NCBI GenBank assembly: GCA_035498015.1
Contig: DATKAO010000217.1
Coordinates: 1-43,228, forward strand
Length of the DNA: 43,228 nt
Direction: 5' to 3'
Source: Myxococcota bacterium
GTDB taxonomy: Bacteria; Myxococcota_A; UBA9160; SZUA-336
The notes below the pieces were generated by a model. It was not told where the DNA came from. It saw nothing but the letters and a program-made list of their open reading frames with translations, and searched no databases. Positions 8,109 through 15,749 of this stretch are shown piece by piece; the stretch's first letter is position 1, and every line of letters starts with the position of its first letter. A program made the translations under genes and the position numbers.

Positions 8109-9205
8109 CAGGGCGTGTTCACCCACTCGATGTTCGTGCCGACGACCGGCGGCGTCTCGGCGTTGAGCAGCGAGAGCTTGCGCGCGACCAGGCCCGCCAC
8201 GGTGCGGATCTCGCGCGCGGCCGCCGAGTCCGGGGCCGCGATCACCGTCGGCCGGCCCTCGTCGCCCGAAGTCACCACGTCGGGCTGCAGCGGCACGTGA
8301 CCCAGCACGTCGGTGCCGAGCTCGCGCGCCGCGCGCTCCGCGCCGCCCGAGCCGAACAAGGTGTGTCGCTTGCCGCAGCCGTCGCACTCGAACCAGCTCA
8401 TGTTCTCGACGATGCCGAGCACGGGCACGTTCACGCGCTGGAACATCTGCAGGCCCTTGCGCGCGTCGATCAGCGCGACCTCCTGCGGCGTGGTCACGAT
8501 CACCGCGCCCGCGAGCGGGGCGGTCTGGCAGATGGTGAGCGCGGCGTCGCCGGTGCCCGGGGGCAGGTCGAGCACGAGATAGTCGAGCTCGCCCCACTTC
8601 ACGTCGGACAGGAACTGGCGGATGATCCCGTGCACCATCGGGCCGCGCCAGATCACCGGCGCGTTCTCGCCCGCGAGGAAGCCGATCGACATGAGCTTGA
8701 GCCCGTAGCTCATGAGCGGGTGGATCTTCTTGTCGGGGGTCACTTGCGGGCGGCCCGAGATGTGGAGCATGAGCGGAATCGACGGACCGTACACGTCGCA
8801 GTCGAGCAGACCGACCTTCGCGCCGGTCTCCGCGAGCGCGAGCGCCAGGTTCACCGCCACGGTCGACTTGCCCACGCCGCCCTTGCCGCTCGCCACCGCG
8901 ACCACGTTCTTCACGCCTTCGAGCCCTTCGGGCTTCGAAGCATGGGTCGAGCCGCGCGTCTGAGCCGTCATGGTCACGTCGACGGCAGTCACTCCGGCGA
9001 GCTTTGCGACCGCCGCGCGCGCCTCGCCCTCGAAGCGCTCCTTGACCGGGCAGGCCGGGGTGGTGAGCTCGATCGCGAACGCGACCTTTCCGCCGTCGAT
9101 CCGGAGGTTCTTCACGAAGCCCAGATCGACGATCGAGCGCTTGAAGTCGGGGTCTTGGATGGGGCGGAGCGCGTCGAGGACGTCGCGCTCGGTGACCTGG
9201 CTCAT
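8108..9205 (-). CDS. apbC: Iron-sulfur cluster carrier ATPase Mrp/ApbC
   Basis: A 365-residue Mrp/NBP35-family P-loop ATPase that binds and transfers Fe-S clusters in the cytosol. The N-terminal MIP18/DUF59 domain (about 1-85) carries TTPACPVK around Cys52. The deviant Walker A SGKGGVGKST is at 106-115, LDCDVYGPS follows at about 134-142, and the bridging CxxC (Cys274 and Cys277, FECDGCGKR) ligates the cluster between two subunits. Length matches bacterial Mrp/ApbC. A strong AGGAGGG ribosome binding site precedes ATG 9205. The following cupin gene is translationally coupled. Confidence 0.95.
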   Translation of the reverse strand: MSQVTERDVLDALRPIQDPDFKRSIVDLGFVKNLRIDGGKVAFAIELTTPACPVKERFEGEARAAVAKLAGVTAVDVTMTAQTRGSTHASKPEGLEGVKNVVAVASGKGGVGKSTVAVNLALALAETGAKVGLLDCDVYGPSIPLMLHISGRPQVTPDKKIHPLMSYGLKLMSIGFLAGENAPVIWRGPMVHGIIRQFLSDVKWGELDYLVLDLPPGTGDAALTICQTAPLAGAVIVTTPQEVALIDARKGLQMFQRVNVPVLGIVENMSWFECDGCGKRHTLFGSGGAERAARELGTDVLGHVPLQPDVVTSGDEGRPTVIAAPDSAAAREIRTVAGLVARKLSLLNAETPPVVGTNIEWVNTP

Positions 9206-9301
9206 CGAGCCCTCCTGTCGTCGGCCGGAAACCCGGGGGGTGTCCGGCGCCGGCGCTTATGGAAGCATAGCCTCGTGCCGAAATCTCGGTCTGGGGTGCG
9301 G

Positions 9302-9631
9302 ATGAAGCTGCCGAGCTCGTACGAACGCGTCTGGAAGGTCGTGCGCCGCATTCCCGCTGGCCGGGTGGCAACTTACGGGCAAGTCGCGCGCATCGCAGGT
9401 CTTGGAGGCGCGGCGCGGCTGGTGGGTTACGCCCTGCATGCCCTGCCCGACCAGGGCCGCCCGGTCCCGTGGCAGCGCGTGATCAACTCACAGGGGCGGA
9501 TCTCGGCGCGGCGCTACTCCGGCGGCGACCTGGTGCAGCGGCGCCTGCTCGAGCGCGAAGGCGTGCGCTTCGACGCGCGCGAGCGGGTCGATCTGGCGCG
9601 CTTCCAGTGGTCGGGGAAGCGCGCGCGGTGA
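9302..9631 (+). CDS. Alkyltransferase-like protein (Atl), no acceptor cysteine
   Basis: A protein of about 109 residues homologous to the DNA-binding domain of O6-alkylguanine-DNA alkyltransferase. It has the segment IPAGRVATYGQVARIAG, the recognition helix ARLVGYALHALP, and PWQRVIN where true enzymes have PCHRV. The acceptor cysteine is therefore Trp, the hallmark of Atl proteins, which flip and flag O6-alkylguanine for nucleotide excision repair instead of repairing it directly. The chosen start ATG 9302 gives the usual Atl length; in-frame GTG codons at 9275 and 9296 are alternatives. The stop overlaps the next start (GTGA). Confidence 0.9.
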   Translation: MKLPSSYERVWKVVRRIPAGRVATYGQVARIAGLGGAARLVGYALHALPDQGRPVPWQRVINSQGRISARRYSGGDLVQRRLLEREGVRFDARERVDLARFQWSGKRAR

Positions 9632-10050
9632 GTGTGCTCGAAGGCCAGGACGCGAGCTTCCTCTCGCGGGTCAAGAACCACCAGCGCCCGCTGGCGGTCG
9701 CCGGCGCGTTGATCTCGCTGTGCGGCATCGCCTACCTGGCGTGGGCGATCCTGCGCTACGACCCCAGCGCCGATCCACGCCAGGACACCGGCTTCGACCG
9801 GCCGATCGCGCAGCTCGGCTTCCTGTTCCAGCGCGGGCTGTGGATGGTCGAGAACGCCGAGCCGCAGACGCCGACCGAGCAGCGCCTGCTCCACGGTCTG
9901 TCGCGCAACATGCAGTTCTCGGCCGGCATGATGGTGCTGCTCGTGCGCATCTTCACCGGCACGCTCACCATGCTCGCGGGCTTCATCATGATGACGGTCG
10001 TGGTGGAGCGCGCGCGGCTGCTGAAGCTGATCAAGCGCCTGCAGGAGTGA
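9628..10050 (+). CDS. Small two-TM membrane protein of unknown function
   Basis: A 140-residue protein starting at GTG 9628, which overlaps the atl stop (GTGA), so the two are co-translated. The N-terminus is basic and cytosolic in style (SRVKNHQRP). It is followed by a TM helix (about 26-46), a loop of about 50 residues, probably periplasmic, and a second, Met-rich TM helix (about 97-125) ending in a basic tail (RARLLKLIKRLQE). I do not recognise a family. The link to an alkylation-damage sensor may be only positional. It ends 17 bp before the convergent protease gene. Confidence 0.75.
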   Translation: MSVLEGQDASFLSRVKNHQRPLAVAGALISLCGIAYLAWAILRYDPSADPRQDTGFDRPIAQLGFLFQRGLWMVENAEPQTPTEQRLLHGLSRNMQFSAGMMVLLVRIFTGTLTMLAGFIMMTVVVERARLLKLIKRLQE

Positions 10051-10060
10051 CTGTCTGACT

Positions 10061-10076
10061 GTGCCGTCTACGGCAC
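10061..10076. terminator. Hairpin between convergent genes
   Basis: GTGCCG-TCTA-CGGCAC forms a perfect 6-bp stem with a 4-base loop between the stop at 10050 and the convergent gene, whose TAG stop (10070-10068) lies in the loop. No run of T follows on either strand, so it is a weak or bidirectional terminator at best. Confidence 0.4.
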
Positions 10077-11321
10077 TTCCGACTTGAAGAACGCCGAGAG
10101 ATCGAGACCCGACACCTTCTCCGCGGCCTTCTCGACCCGATCCGTGGTCACCGTGCCGCCCTCGCCGACCAGGATGCGCACCACGTCGTCGAGCGTCTTC
10201 TGGCCGTGGGTGTGCTCGGCGATGCGCTGGTCGAGCGCGCGCAGCACCGTGAGCGAGCGCGCGGTGCCGGCGCCCGAGACACTCCGGCTGCGCAGGTGCG
10301 CGGCCTCCTTGCCCTTCTCGGCCTGGAGCTCGAAGGCCTTCGCCAGCCGCTCGGGCGAGATCGTGTGCGAGCGCCCGAGGAGCTGCAGCGAGTAGTACTG
10401 CGCGAGCCCTTCGATCGCCCAGTCGCCGTCGTTTCCGGGCCGCAGGCCCAGGGCCGTGTGCATGACCTCGTGCAGCAGCGGGCTCGGGCCGTCCTCGGTG
10501 ATCAGCGGCCGGTGCGCGTGCAGGAAGAGTGAGTCGGGGCCCGAGAGACCGCCGTGCCACATCGGGTCGGCCGCGCTCACGACCAGGAGCCTCTCGGGCA
10601 GCGTGCCGAGCACCTGGCGCAGCACGGGCAGGGTCCAGTGCAGGAGCGCCAGCATGTCCTGGCGGCGCACGCCCATGGTGCGCGGCCCCGCGATCGCGAC
10701 CTTCACGCCCGCGACCTCTTCGCGCAGCACGCCCAGGTCGCCCGCGATCATCCAGCCCGTGGGGCGCGCGAAGGCGTGGTGGCGTTTCTCGACCTTGAAC
10801 TCGCCGCTGCGCAGCTTCCCGAAGGGAGTCACGATCGACCAGCTGTCGGGCACGCGCACGCGAAAGCGCGTGTGCGAGCGCGCGCCGTCGGCGGCCTTCA
10901 CGCGCGCCGGCGGCACGAGGTCCTCGCCGCGGAAGATCGCCCAGGTCTTCGCGCAGCGGGCGTCGTAGCGGCGCGCGTCGCGCAGGTGGTCGATGCGGAA
11001 CACGTAGGTCAGCTTCCCGCCCGTGCGCGGCGGGGTCCACGTGACGTGCGCGCCCTCGACGTGCACCTGGCCGTCGCCTCGGAACAGGAGGTGACGCTGC
11101 GGATCGATGCGAAAGCGCAGCCAGTCGACGTTCTCGGCGCCCTTGCCGAGCTCGAGGGTCACGTGCGCAGCGCGCTCCGTGGGCACGATCTGGGCCTCGA
11201 CGTGGAAGTCGTAGCGAAGCCTGGCCGTCGCGGGGGGCGCGGAGGGCTCCTGCGCGCCGAGATCGCCGGTCAGCGCGAGCGCGGCCACGAGCAGAAGGTA
11301 CAGGGCGGCGTGAGGCTTCAA
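10068..11321 (-). CDS. Secreted HExxH metalloprotease-like protein (gluzincin, M61-like), amidoligase operon
   Basis: A 417-residue exported protein beginning at TTG 11321, which overlaps the stop of the ATP-grasp gene (TTGA). This start gives a proper signal peptide (MKPHAALYLLLVAALAL, cleavage near LGAQ). An N-terminal beta-sandwich-like region (about 35-250) is followed by the zinc motif HEVMH (284-288) and WAIEGLAQYY, where Glu304 is the probable third ligand and a Tyr may assist catalysis, as in M1/M61 peptidases. The H-to-E spacing is a little shorter than classical. It is the fourth gene of the operon, where related loci usually have an aspartyl-protease-like RimB-type protein. A role in processing periplasmic peptides made or exported by the system is inferred. 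Confidence 0.82.
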   Translation of the reverse strand: MKPHAALYLLLVAALALTGDLGAQEPSAPPATARLRYDFHVEAQIVPTERAAHVTLELGKGAENVDWLRFRIDPQRHLLFRGDGQVHVEGAHVTWTPPRTGGKLTYVFRIDHLRDARRYDARCAKTWAIFRGEDLVPPARVKAADGARSHTRFRVRVPDSWSIVTPFGKLRSGEFKVEKRHHAFARPTGWMIAGDLGVLREEVAGVKVAIAGPRTMGVRRQDMLALLHWTLPVLRQVLGTLPERLLVVSAADPMWHGGLSGPDSLFLHAHRPLITEDGPSPLLHEVMHTALGLRPGNDGDWAIEGLAQYYSLQLLGRSHTISPERLAKAFELQAEKGKEAAHLRSRSVSGAGTARSLTVLRALDQRIAEHTHGQKTLDDVVRILVGEGGTVTTDRVEKAAEKVSGLDLSAFFKSEVP

Positions 11322-12277
11322 GGCAGCGCTCCGGCGCGCGCGCGGCGCGCGATCTCGCGCCCCAGCGCGATGCGCTCGGGCCAGTGCATCTCGGGCCGCA
11401 CGCGCCGGTCGACCTCGGCGAGCCGCGGCACGAGCCCCGCGCGGTTCGCGACCTGGATCGCCAGGCCCGGCCGCGCGTTCAGCTCGAGCACCAGCGGGCC
11501 GTGGTCCTCGTCGACCACCACGTCGGCTCCCACGTAGCCCAGCCGCGTCTGGTCGCTGGCGCGTACGGCGATCTCGAGCACGCGCTCGAACTCGGGAATC
11601 ATGCGCGCGAGCACGGCCTCCTGTGTGTCGGGGTGCACGTCGACCGCGCGCCCGTCGCAGACCGCGAAGCTCGTGACTCCCGAATCGAGGTCCACGCCCG
11701 CGCCGACCGCCCCCTGGTGCAGGTTGGCGCGGCCGCGCGAGCGGTGCGTGGGCAGGCGAGTCATCGACATGACCGGCACGCCGCGATACACGACCACGCG
11801 CACGTCGGGCACGCCCTCCGCCGAGATCGCGCGCAGGTCGCGGTGCACCGACAGCCGCTCCTCGGCGAACGCCACGTCGGGCTGGCCGCCGAGCGCGTAC
11901 GCGCCCGAGATGATGCTGGCCGAGTGATACGACAGCGCACGGCGGTCGAGCCACTGCCCGCCGGGCCGCAGGAACCAGTCGCCGTCGCGCTCCAGCACCA
12001 CCAGGATGCCGTTGCCCATCGCGCCGTGCGCGGGCTTGATCACGAACGACGCGTAGGCGTCGAGCTCGCGCAGCATGCCGCGCACCTCGGAGTTCGTGCG
12101 CGCGACCGCGAGCACGGGCGCGGTGGCGATGCCCGCGTCGCGCAGCAGGCGCTTGGTCTGGAGCTTGTCGTCCACGCTGGGGTAGTGCGCGCGCCGGTTC
12201 CAGCGCGAAGTGTACTCGCCGTTGCGGCGGTTGATGCCGAGCACGCCCATCGCGCGCAGCCGCGACGCGAGACTCAT
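11318..12277 (-). CDS. ATP-grasp alpha-L-glutamate ligase-like protein (RimK-related)
   Basis: A 319-residue ATP-grasp amidoligase of the RimK-related group TIGR02291. The N-terminus has the family signature GINRRNGEY followed by YPSVDDKLQTKRLL. The ATP-binding lysine is in FVIKPAHGAMGNG (Lys81) with a glycine-rich loop, and metal ligands are in GADVVVD (Asp252) and LELNARPG (Glu265, Asn267). Relatives join an amino acid, often glutamate, to a peptide or protein carboxylate using ATP in the cytoplasm. The ATG overlaps the stop of the 7TM gene (ATGA), and the stop overlaps the TTG start of the protease. Acceptor and amino acid are unknown; the constant partners argue for a peptide tag or small peptide handled at the membrane. 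Confidence 0.93.
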   Translation of the reverse strand: MSLASRLRAMGVLGINRRNGEYTSRWNRRAHYPSVDDKLQTKRLLRDAGIATAPVLAVARTNSEVRGMLRELDAYASFVIKPAHGAMGNGILVVLERDGDWFLRPGGQWLDRRALSYHSASIISGAYALGGQPDVAFAEERLSVHRDLRAISAEGVPDVRVVVYRGVPVMSMTRLPTHRSRGRANLHQGAVGAGVDLDSGVTSFAVCDGRAVDVHPDTQEAVLARMIPEFERVLEIAVRASDQTRLGYVGADVVVDEDHGPLVLELNARPGLAIQVANRAGLVPRLAEVDRRVRPEMHWPERIALGREIARRARAGALP

Positions 12278-13857
12278 GGTGACTCGTCCTCGAGACCGCG
12301 CGCCAGGCTGCGGAAGCGCCACAGCTCCGAGGCGCGGTAGCCGTTGTAACCACCGATCCAGACCAGGATGCCCATGACCGAGATCACGAGCTCCGGGAAG
12401 CCGAACATCAGGTGCTCGAGCGCCGCGATGCGGAAGATCGGATACACGCAGATCGCCGCGAAGGTCGAGGTAGTGAGCCGCCGCACGGCCGAGGGCATGC
12501 CCTCCTCGGCCGTGGTGATCGAGAAGCGCTCGATCAGCATGGTCATGATCACCACCGGAAACAGCACGCTCGCGTACAGGTCCTTGACCTCGTAGGTGCG
12601 CCCGAAGAGTGACTGGGCGGTGATCGCCAGCACCACCACGCACAAGAGCACGCCGAGCCGCGGCACGAGCAAGAGCTGGAGTCTCTCGAGCAGGAGCCGT
12701 GACACGATGCCGAGCGCGATCACCGAGCCCACCAGCCCGAGCCCCAGCCCGAGCGGCAGCTCGCGCAGCGCGAGCGAGATCAAAAGCGGCATGAACGTGC
12801 CGAACGTGCGCAGCCCGACCAGGTTGCGGATCACCGCGATGATCAGCGCGCCGATCGGGAACACCAGGAGAATGCGCAGCGCCTGCTGCGAGCCCACCGG
12901 CAGGCGGTACAGCGAGATCGCCGCCAGGATCGGGTTCGACGGCACCATGAACGACGCCACCTCGTCGGCGCGAAGTGACTCGCGCAGCACGCGGTAGCGC
13001 GAGGACAGCGCCTCGAGCCCGGTCTCCTCCACCAGCGTCGAGCTGCCCTTGCGCAAGAGCAGGAGGTCCGGCGGGCGCGCGCCGAAGAAGCCCAGCGAGG
13101 GCGAGAGCGAGATCCACTCGCCGCCGATCCAGGCCTCGGCCCACACGGCCTCGCGGCCCTCCTTCTGCGCGCCCAGCCGCAGCCCGGCGGCGATGCGCGC
13201 GGGGTAGCCCGCAGCGCGCAGCAGCGCGACCAGGAGCCGTGCCTTCCCGACCTGGCTGCCTTCGCCGGCCGCCAGGGTGAGCAGCGCATCGTCGCTGCCG
13301 GTGTTGGCGGTCAGGATCTCGTCGGCGACGTAGCCGAGCAACAGGCGCATCTGGCCCAGGGGGTCGTTGGGGTTCGCGGGCGCGATGTTGCCCAAGAGGT
13401 CGTGCAGCTCGGGCGCGTCGGACGGGAAGTGAGTGCTCGAGCGCAGATACTGCTCGGCGATCTCCTTGGGCGGGGCCAGGCCCACGTCGCTGGGCAGCGG
13501 CAGCGGCTCTTCGGAGAGCTGCACGCGGAAGGCGTGGGTCAGGTTGTGGACGCCGTCGAACTTGCCGCTCCAGATGCCGATGCGCTGGCCGGTCTTCTCG
13601 GTGCGGATCGTGAACACCAGCCGATCACTCGTCTGGCGCTCGTCGAAGATCTCCTGCTGGTTGTCGGAGTCGGGCAATGCCGAGCGCACGCTGCCGCGCT
13701 GACCCGAGCCGCGCGCGTCGATCTCGAGCTCCACGCGCCACAGGTTCTCGACGCCGGACGGCCACACCGGCAGGTGCAGCACCAGCGTCTTCCAGGCGAA
13801 GATCGCCAGCCCGATCGCGACCAGGAGACTCCCGGTCAAGACCGCCGCGCGATTCAC
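12274..13857 (-). CDS. Inactive transglutaminase domain fused to seven TM helices (UUP1-type)
   Basis: A 527-residue membrane protein. One N-terminal TM helix (about 6-28) is followed by an extracytoplasmic transglutaminase-like domain (about 40-300), then a C-terminal set of about seven helices with the family motifs RTFGTFMPLL (350-359), IERFSITTAEEG (442-453) and GGYNGYR (502-508). The transglutaminase fold is recognisable (GKARLLVALLRAAGYPARIAAGL), but the Cys is lost (GEGSQVGKA, 198-206) and the usual His segment reads VWAEAWIGGEW (238-248), so it is inactive and probably binds peptide. Families PF14400/PF14402 travel with ATP-grasp ligases. The GTG start lies 15 bp after the AstE-like gene. 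It may sense or transport the ligase product. Confidence 0.92.
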   Translation of the reverse strand: MNRAAVLTGSLLVAIGLAIFAWKTLVLHLPVWPSGVENLWRVELEIDARGSGQRGSVRSALPDSDNQQEIFDERQTSDRLVFTIRTEKTGQRIGIWSGKFDGVHNLTHAFRVQLSEEPLPLPSDVGLAPPKEIAEQYLRSSTHFPSDAPELHDLLGNIAPANPNDPLGQMRLLLGYVADEILTANTGSDDALLTLAAGEGSQVGKARLLVALLRAAGYPARIAAGLRLGAQKEGREAVWAEAWIGGEWISLSPSLGFFGARPPDLLLLRKGSSTLVEETGLEALSSRYRVLRESLRADEVASFMVPSNPILAAISLYRLPVGSQQALRILLVFPIGALIIAVIRNLVGLRTFGTFMPLLISLALRELPLGLGLGLVGSVIALGIVSRLLLERLQLLLVPRLGVLLCVVVLAITAQSLFGRTYEVKDLYASVLFPVVIMTMLIERFSITTAEEGMPSAVRRLTTSTFAAICVYPIFRIAALEHLMFGFPELVISVMGILVWIGGYNGYRASELWRFRSLARGLEDESP

Positions 13858-13872
13858 GTCGGCGTCCGCGCG

Positions 13873-14973
13873 CTAATCGGGCCGCTCCTCGAGCCCGGCG
13901 CGCGCGGCGTCCTCGCCCTGATCGACGCTGGGCAGCGCGGCGGGCAGGCTCGTGCGCTGCACTCCGCCCTCGGTCGCGATGTGGAAGGCCGCGTAGCCGG
14001 GCATGACAAGCTGGTCGATCGCCACGCCGATGATGCGCCCGCGCTCGGGCGCGCGGATCTTGGTCTTCTGGTTCGAGATCGGATCGAACACGGTGCCGAG
14101 CAGCTGCTTCGCCTGCACCATGTCGCCGAGCTGCGCGCGCGCGGCCAGGATCCCGCCCTCCTCGGCGCGCACCCAGCGGGAGCGGAAGTAGATCGCGGGC
14201 GCCGGCAGCGCGTCGGCGGCGGGGGGCAGCATGTCGAGCGCGCCCAGGAGCTGGCGCACACCCGCGAGCCCGCGCCCGATGGCGTCTTCCTGGAAGCGCA
14301 TGGGCTCGCCGGCCTCGTAGGCGATCGCGGGAATGCCCGCGTCGGTCGCGGCGCGGCGCAGCGTGCCGGGCCGGCCCTCGTTGTGGATGGCGAGCGGGCT
14401 GCCGAAGGCCTTGGCCAGCGCCAGCACGTCGGCGCGCCGCAGGTCGCCGCGCACCTGCGGCAGGTTGGTGCGATGGAACGAGCCGGAGTGCACGTCGACC
14501 AGCAGCTCGCAGTGTCTCACCACGTCGTCGAACAGGCGCCGCGCCAGCCGCGCGGCCGAGCTGCCCTTCGAGTGACCGGGGAAGAAGCGGTTCAGGTCGC
14601 GGCGGTCGGGCAGGTAGCGCGAGCCGCGCCGGAACGCGGCCAGGTTCACGATCGGTACACCGATCAGTGTTCCCCGCAGCTCCGCGGCCTGGGTGCGCTC
14701 GAGCGAGCGCCGCACCACCTCGACCCCGTTCAGCTCGTCGCCGTGGATGCCGCCGGTGAGACACACCACGCGCCCGGGCTTCGCGCCCGCGACCACGATC
14801 ACCGGCGTCGAGCTGTCGCCGCCGACCGACTCACCGACCGGCAGCGCCAGCCGCCGCACCTCGCCGCGCGCGATCGTCTGCCCCAGGACCTGGAGCGGCT
14901 CGGCGCGGGCGGCCGGCGAGGGCGCCCACGCGAGCGAGCCGACGAGCAGAGCGACGATCCCCCCGAGCCGCAT
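13873..14973 (-). CDS. Exported succinylglutamate desuccinylase/aspartoacylase-like M14 metallopeptidase
   Basis: A 366-residue zinc deacylase or carboxypeptidase of the AstE/AspA branch of M14. The zinc site is HGDE (His77, Glu80) plus His162 in DVHSG; the substrate arginine is in RDLNRF (125-130) and the catalytic glutamate in AYEAGE (about 220). Unlike cytosolic AstE or AspA, it has a signal peptide (about 1-24) and a C-terminal beta domain (about 255-345). It is the first gene of the four-gene amidoligase operon and would cut an amide or acyl bond of a Glu/Asp-like product outside the cytoplasm, i.e. oppose or mature the ligase reaction. The gene begins 59 bp after the TetR stop on the same strand. 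Function is inferred from family and context. Confidence 0.9.
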   Translation of the reverse strand: MRLGGIVALLVGSLAWAPSPAARAEPLQVLGQTIARGEVRRLALPVGESVGGDSSTPVIVVAGAKPGRVVCLTGGIHGDELNGVEVVRRSLERTQAAELRGTLIGVPIVNLAAFRRGSRYLPDRRDLNRFFPGHSKGSSAARLARRLFDDVVRHCELLVDVHSGSFHRTNLPQVRGDLRRADVLALAKAFGSPLAIHNEGRPGTLRRAATDAGIPAIAYEAGEPMRFQEDAIGRGLAGVRQLLGALDMLPPAADALPAPAIYFRSRWVRAEEGGILAARAQLGDMVQAKQLLGTVFDPISNQKTKIRAPERGRIIGVAIDQLVMPGYAAFHIATEGGVQRTSLPAALPSVDQGEDAARAGLEERPD

Positions 14974-15032
14974 GCCGCGCCGATTGCAGCCGAATTTCGC
15001 GGCCGCCGCCAGAGCAGGTTAGAGGCGCGGAA

Positions 15033-15647
15033 TCAGGCTTCCAGGAGTGCCAGGACGGATGCGGTCATCTGCGCCTGCGGGAAGACGACACCCGTGTCCT
15101 GCAGGTGCATCGCGCCGACACCGAGCGTCACGATGCTCTCCGCGGCGCGCACCGGATCGAGGCTCTTCTTCACCTCGCCCTTTTCCTGCGCGCGCACGAC
15201 CAGCTGCGCGAGGCCCTCGGTGATCTTCCGAAACACCTCGCCCCAGCGCTCCTTCAGCTGCTCCGAGCGGCAGATCGCCTCCGACAGGCGGTGCGTGGCG
15301 ATCGGGTACTTGCCCACCACCGGCCACTCGCGGTGCACCATGTAGCCCGTGAAGCGGTCGACGGCCGTCCTCAGGTCGGTGTCTCCGTTGGCGCCGACCA
15401 CGCTGGTCAGAATGCCGGTCAACGCCCAGTCCATGACCGCGACGAAGAAGTCTTCGCGGTCCTTGAAGTGCACGTAGAACGCGCCCCGCGTGTAGCCTGC
15501 CCGCGCGCAGATCGCGTCGAGGCTCGGCGCGTCGAGGCCGCGCTCCACGAGCTCGATCAGCCCCGCGTACAAGAGCGACTGCTTGGTGGCTTCCTTGGAT
15601 TCGGCACGGGAGCGGCGCGGGGGTCTCTCGGCGGCGTTCGGCTGCAT
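15033..15647 (-). CDS. TetR/AcrR-family transcriptional regulator
   Basis: A 204-residue TetR repressor. The HTH lies at about residues 20-65 (LDAICARAGYTRGAFYVHFKDREDF), with a variable ligand domain after it. The start ATG 15647 has an AGGAAGGA ribosome binding site; an in-frame ATG at 15701 would lengthen the protein but lacks one. An AGAACGAGTTCT inverted repeat just upstream is a candidate autoregulatory operator. The gene lies between the mechanosensitive channel gene (102 bp upstream) and the amidoligase operon (59 bp downstream, same strand), so it may be co-transcribed with, and control, that operon. The inducer is unknown. Confidence 0.92.
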   Translation of the reverse strand: MQPNAAERPPRRSRAESKEATKQSLLYAGLIELVERGLDAPSLDAICARAGYTRGAFYVHFKDREDFFVAVMDWALTGILTSVVGANGDTDLRTAVDRFTGYMVHREWPVVGKYPIATHRLSEAICRSEQLKERWGEVFRKITEGLAQLVVRAQEKGEVKKSLDPVRAAESIVTLGVGAMHLQDTGVVFPQAQMTASVLALLEA

Positions 15648-15680
15648 GTTTCCTTCCTGTGTGGAACGTATGCGGAGCGT

Positions 15681-15692
15681 AGAACGAGTTCT
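15681..15692. promoter_or_regulatory. Candidate TetR operator (inverted repeat)
   Basis: AGAAC-GA-GTTCT is a perfect 5-bp-arm inverted repeat 34-45 bases upstream of the TetR start, in one of the few AT-richer patches nearby. The position suits autorepression. The arms are short, so chance is possible. Confidence 0.35.
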
Positions 15693-15749
15693 CATTACCA
15701 CGCCGCCGCAGGGAGTTTCAAGAAACCCTGACCGGCCGGACCGGGCGAG

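Noticed and set aside
9302-9631. Active O6-methylguanine-DNA methyltransferase
   Set aside because: The acceptor cysteine is replaced by Trp (PWQRV instead of PCHRV), so it is an Atl-type protein.
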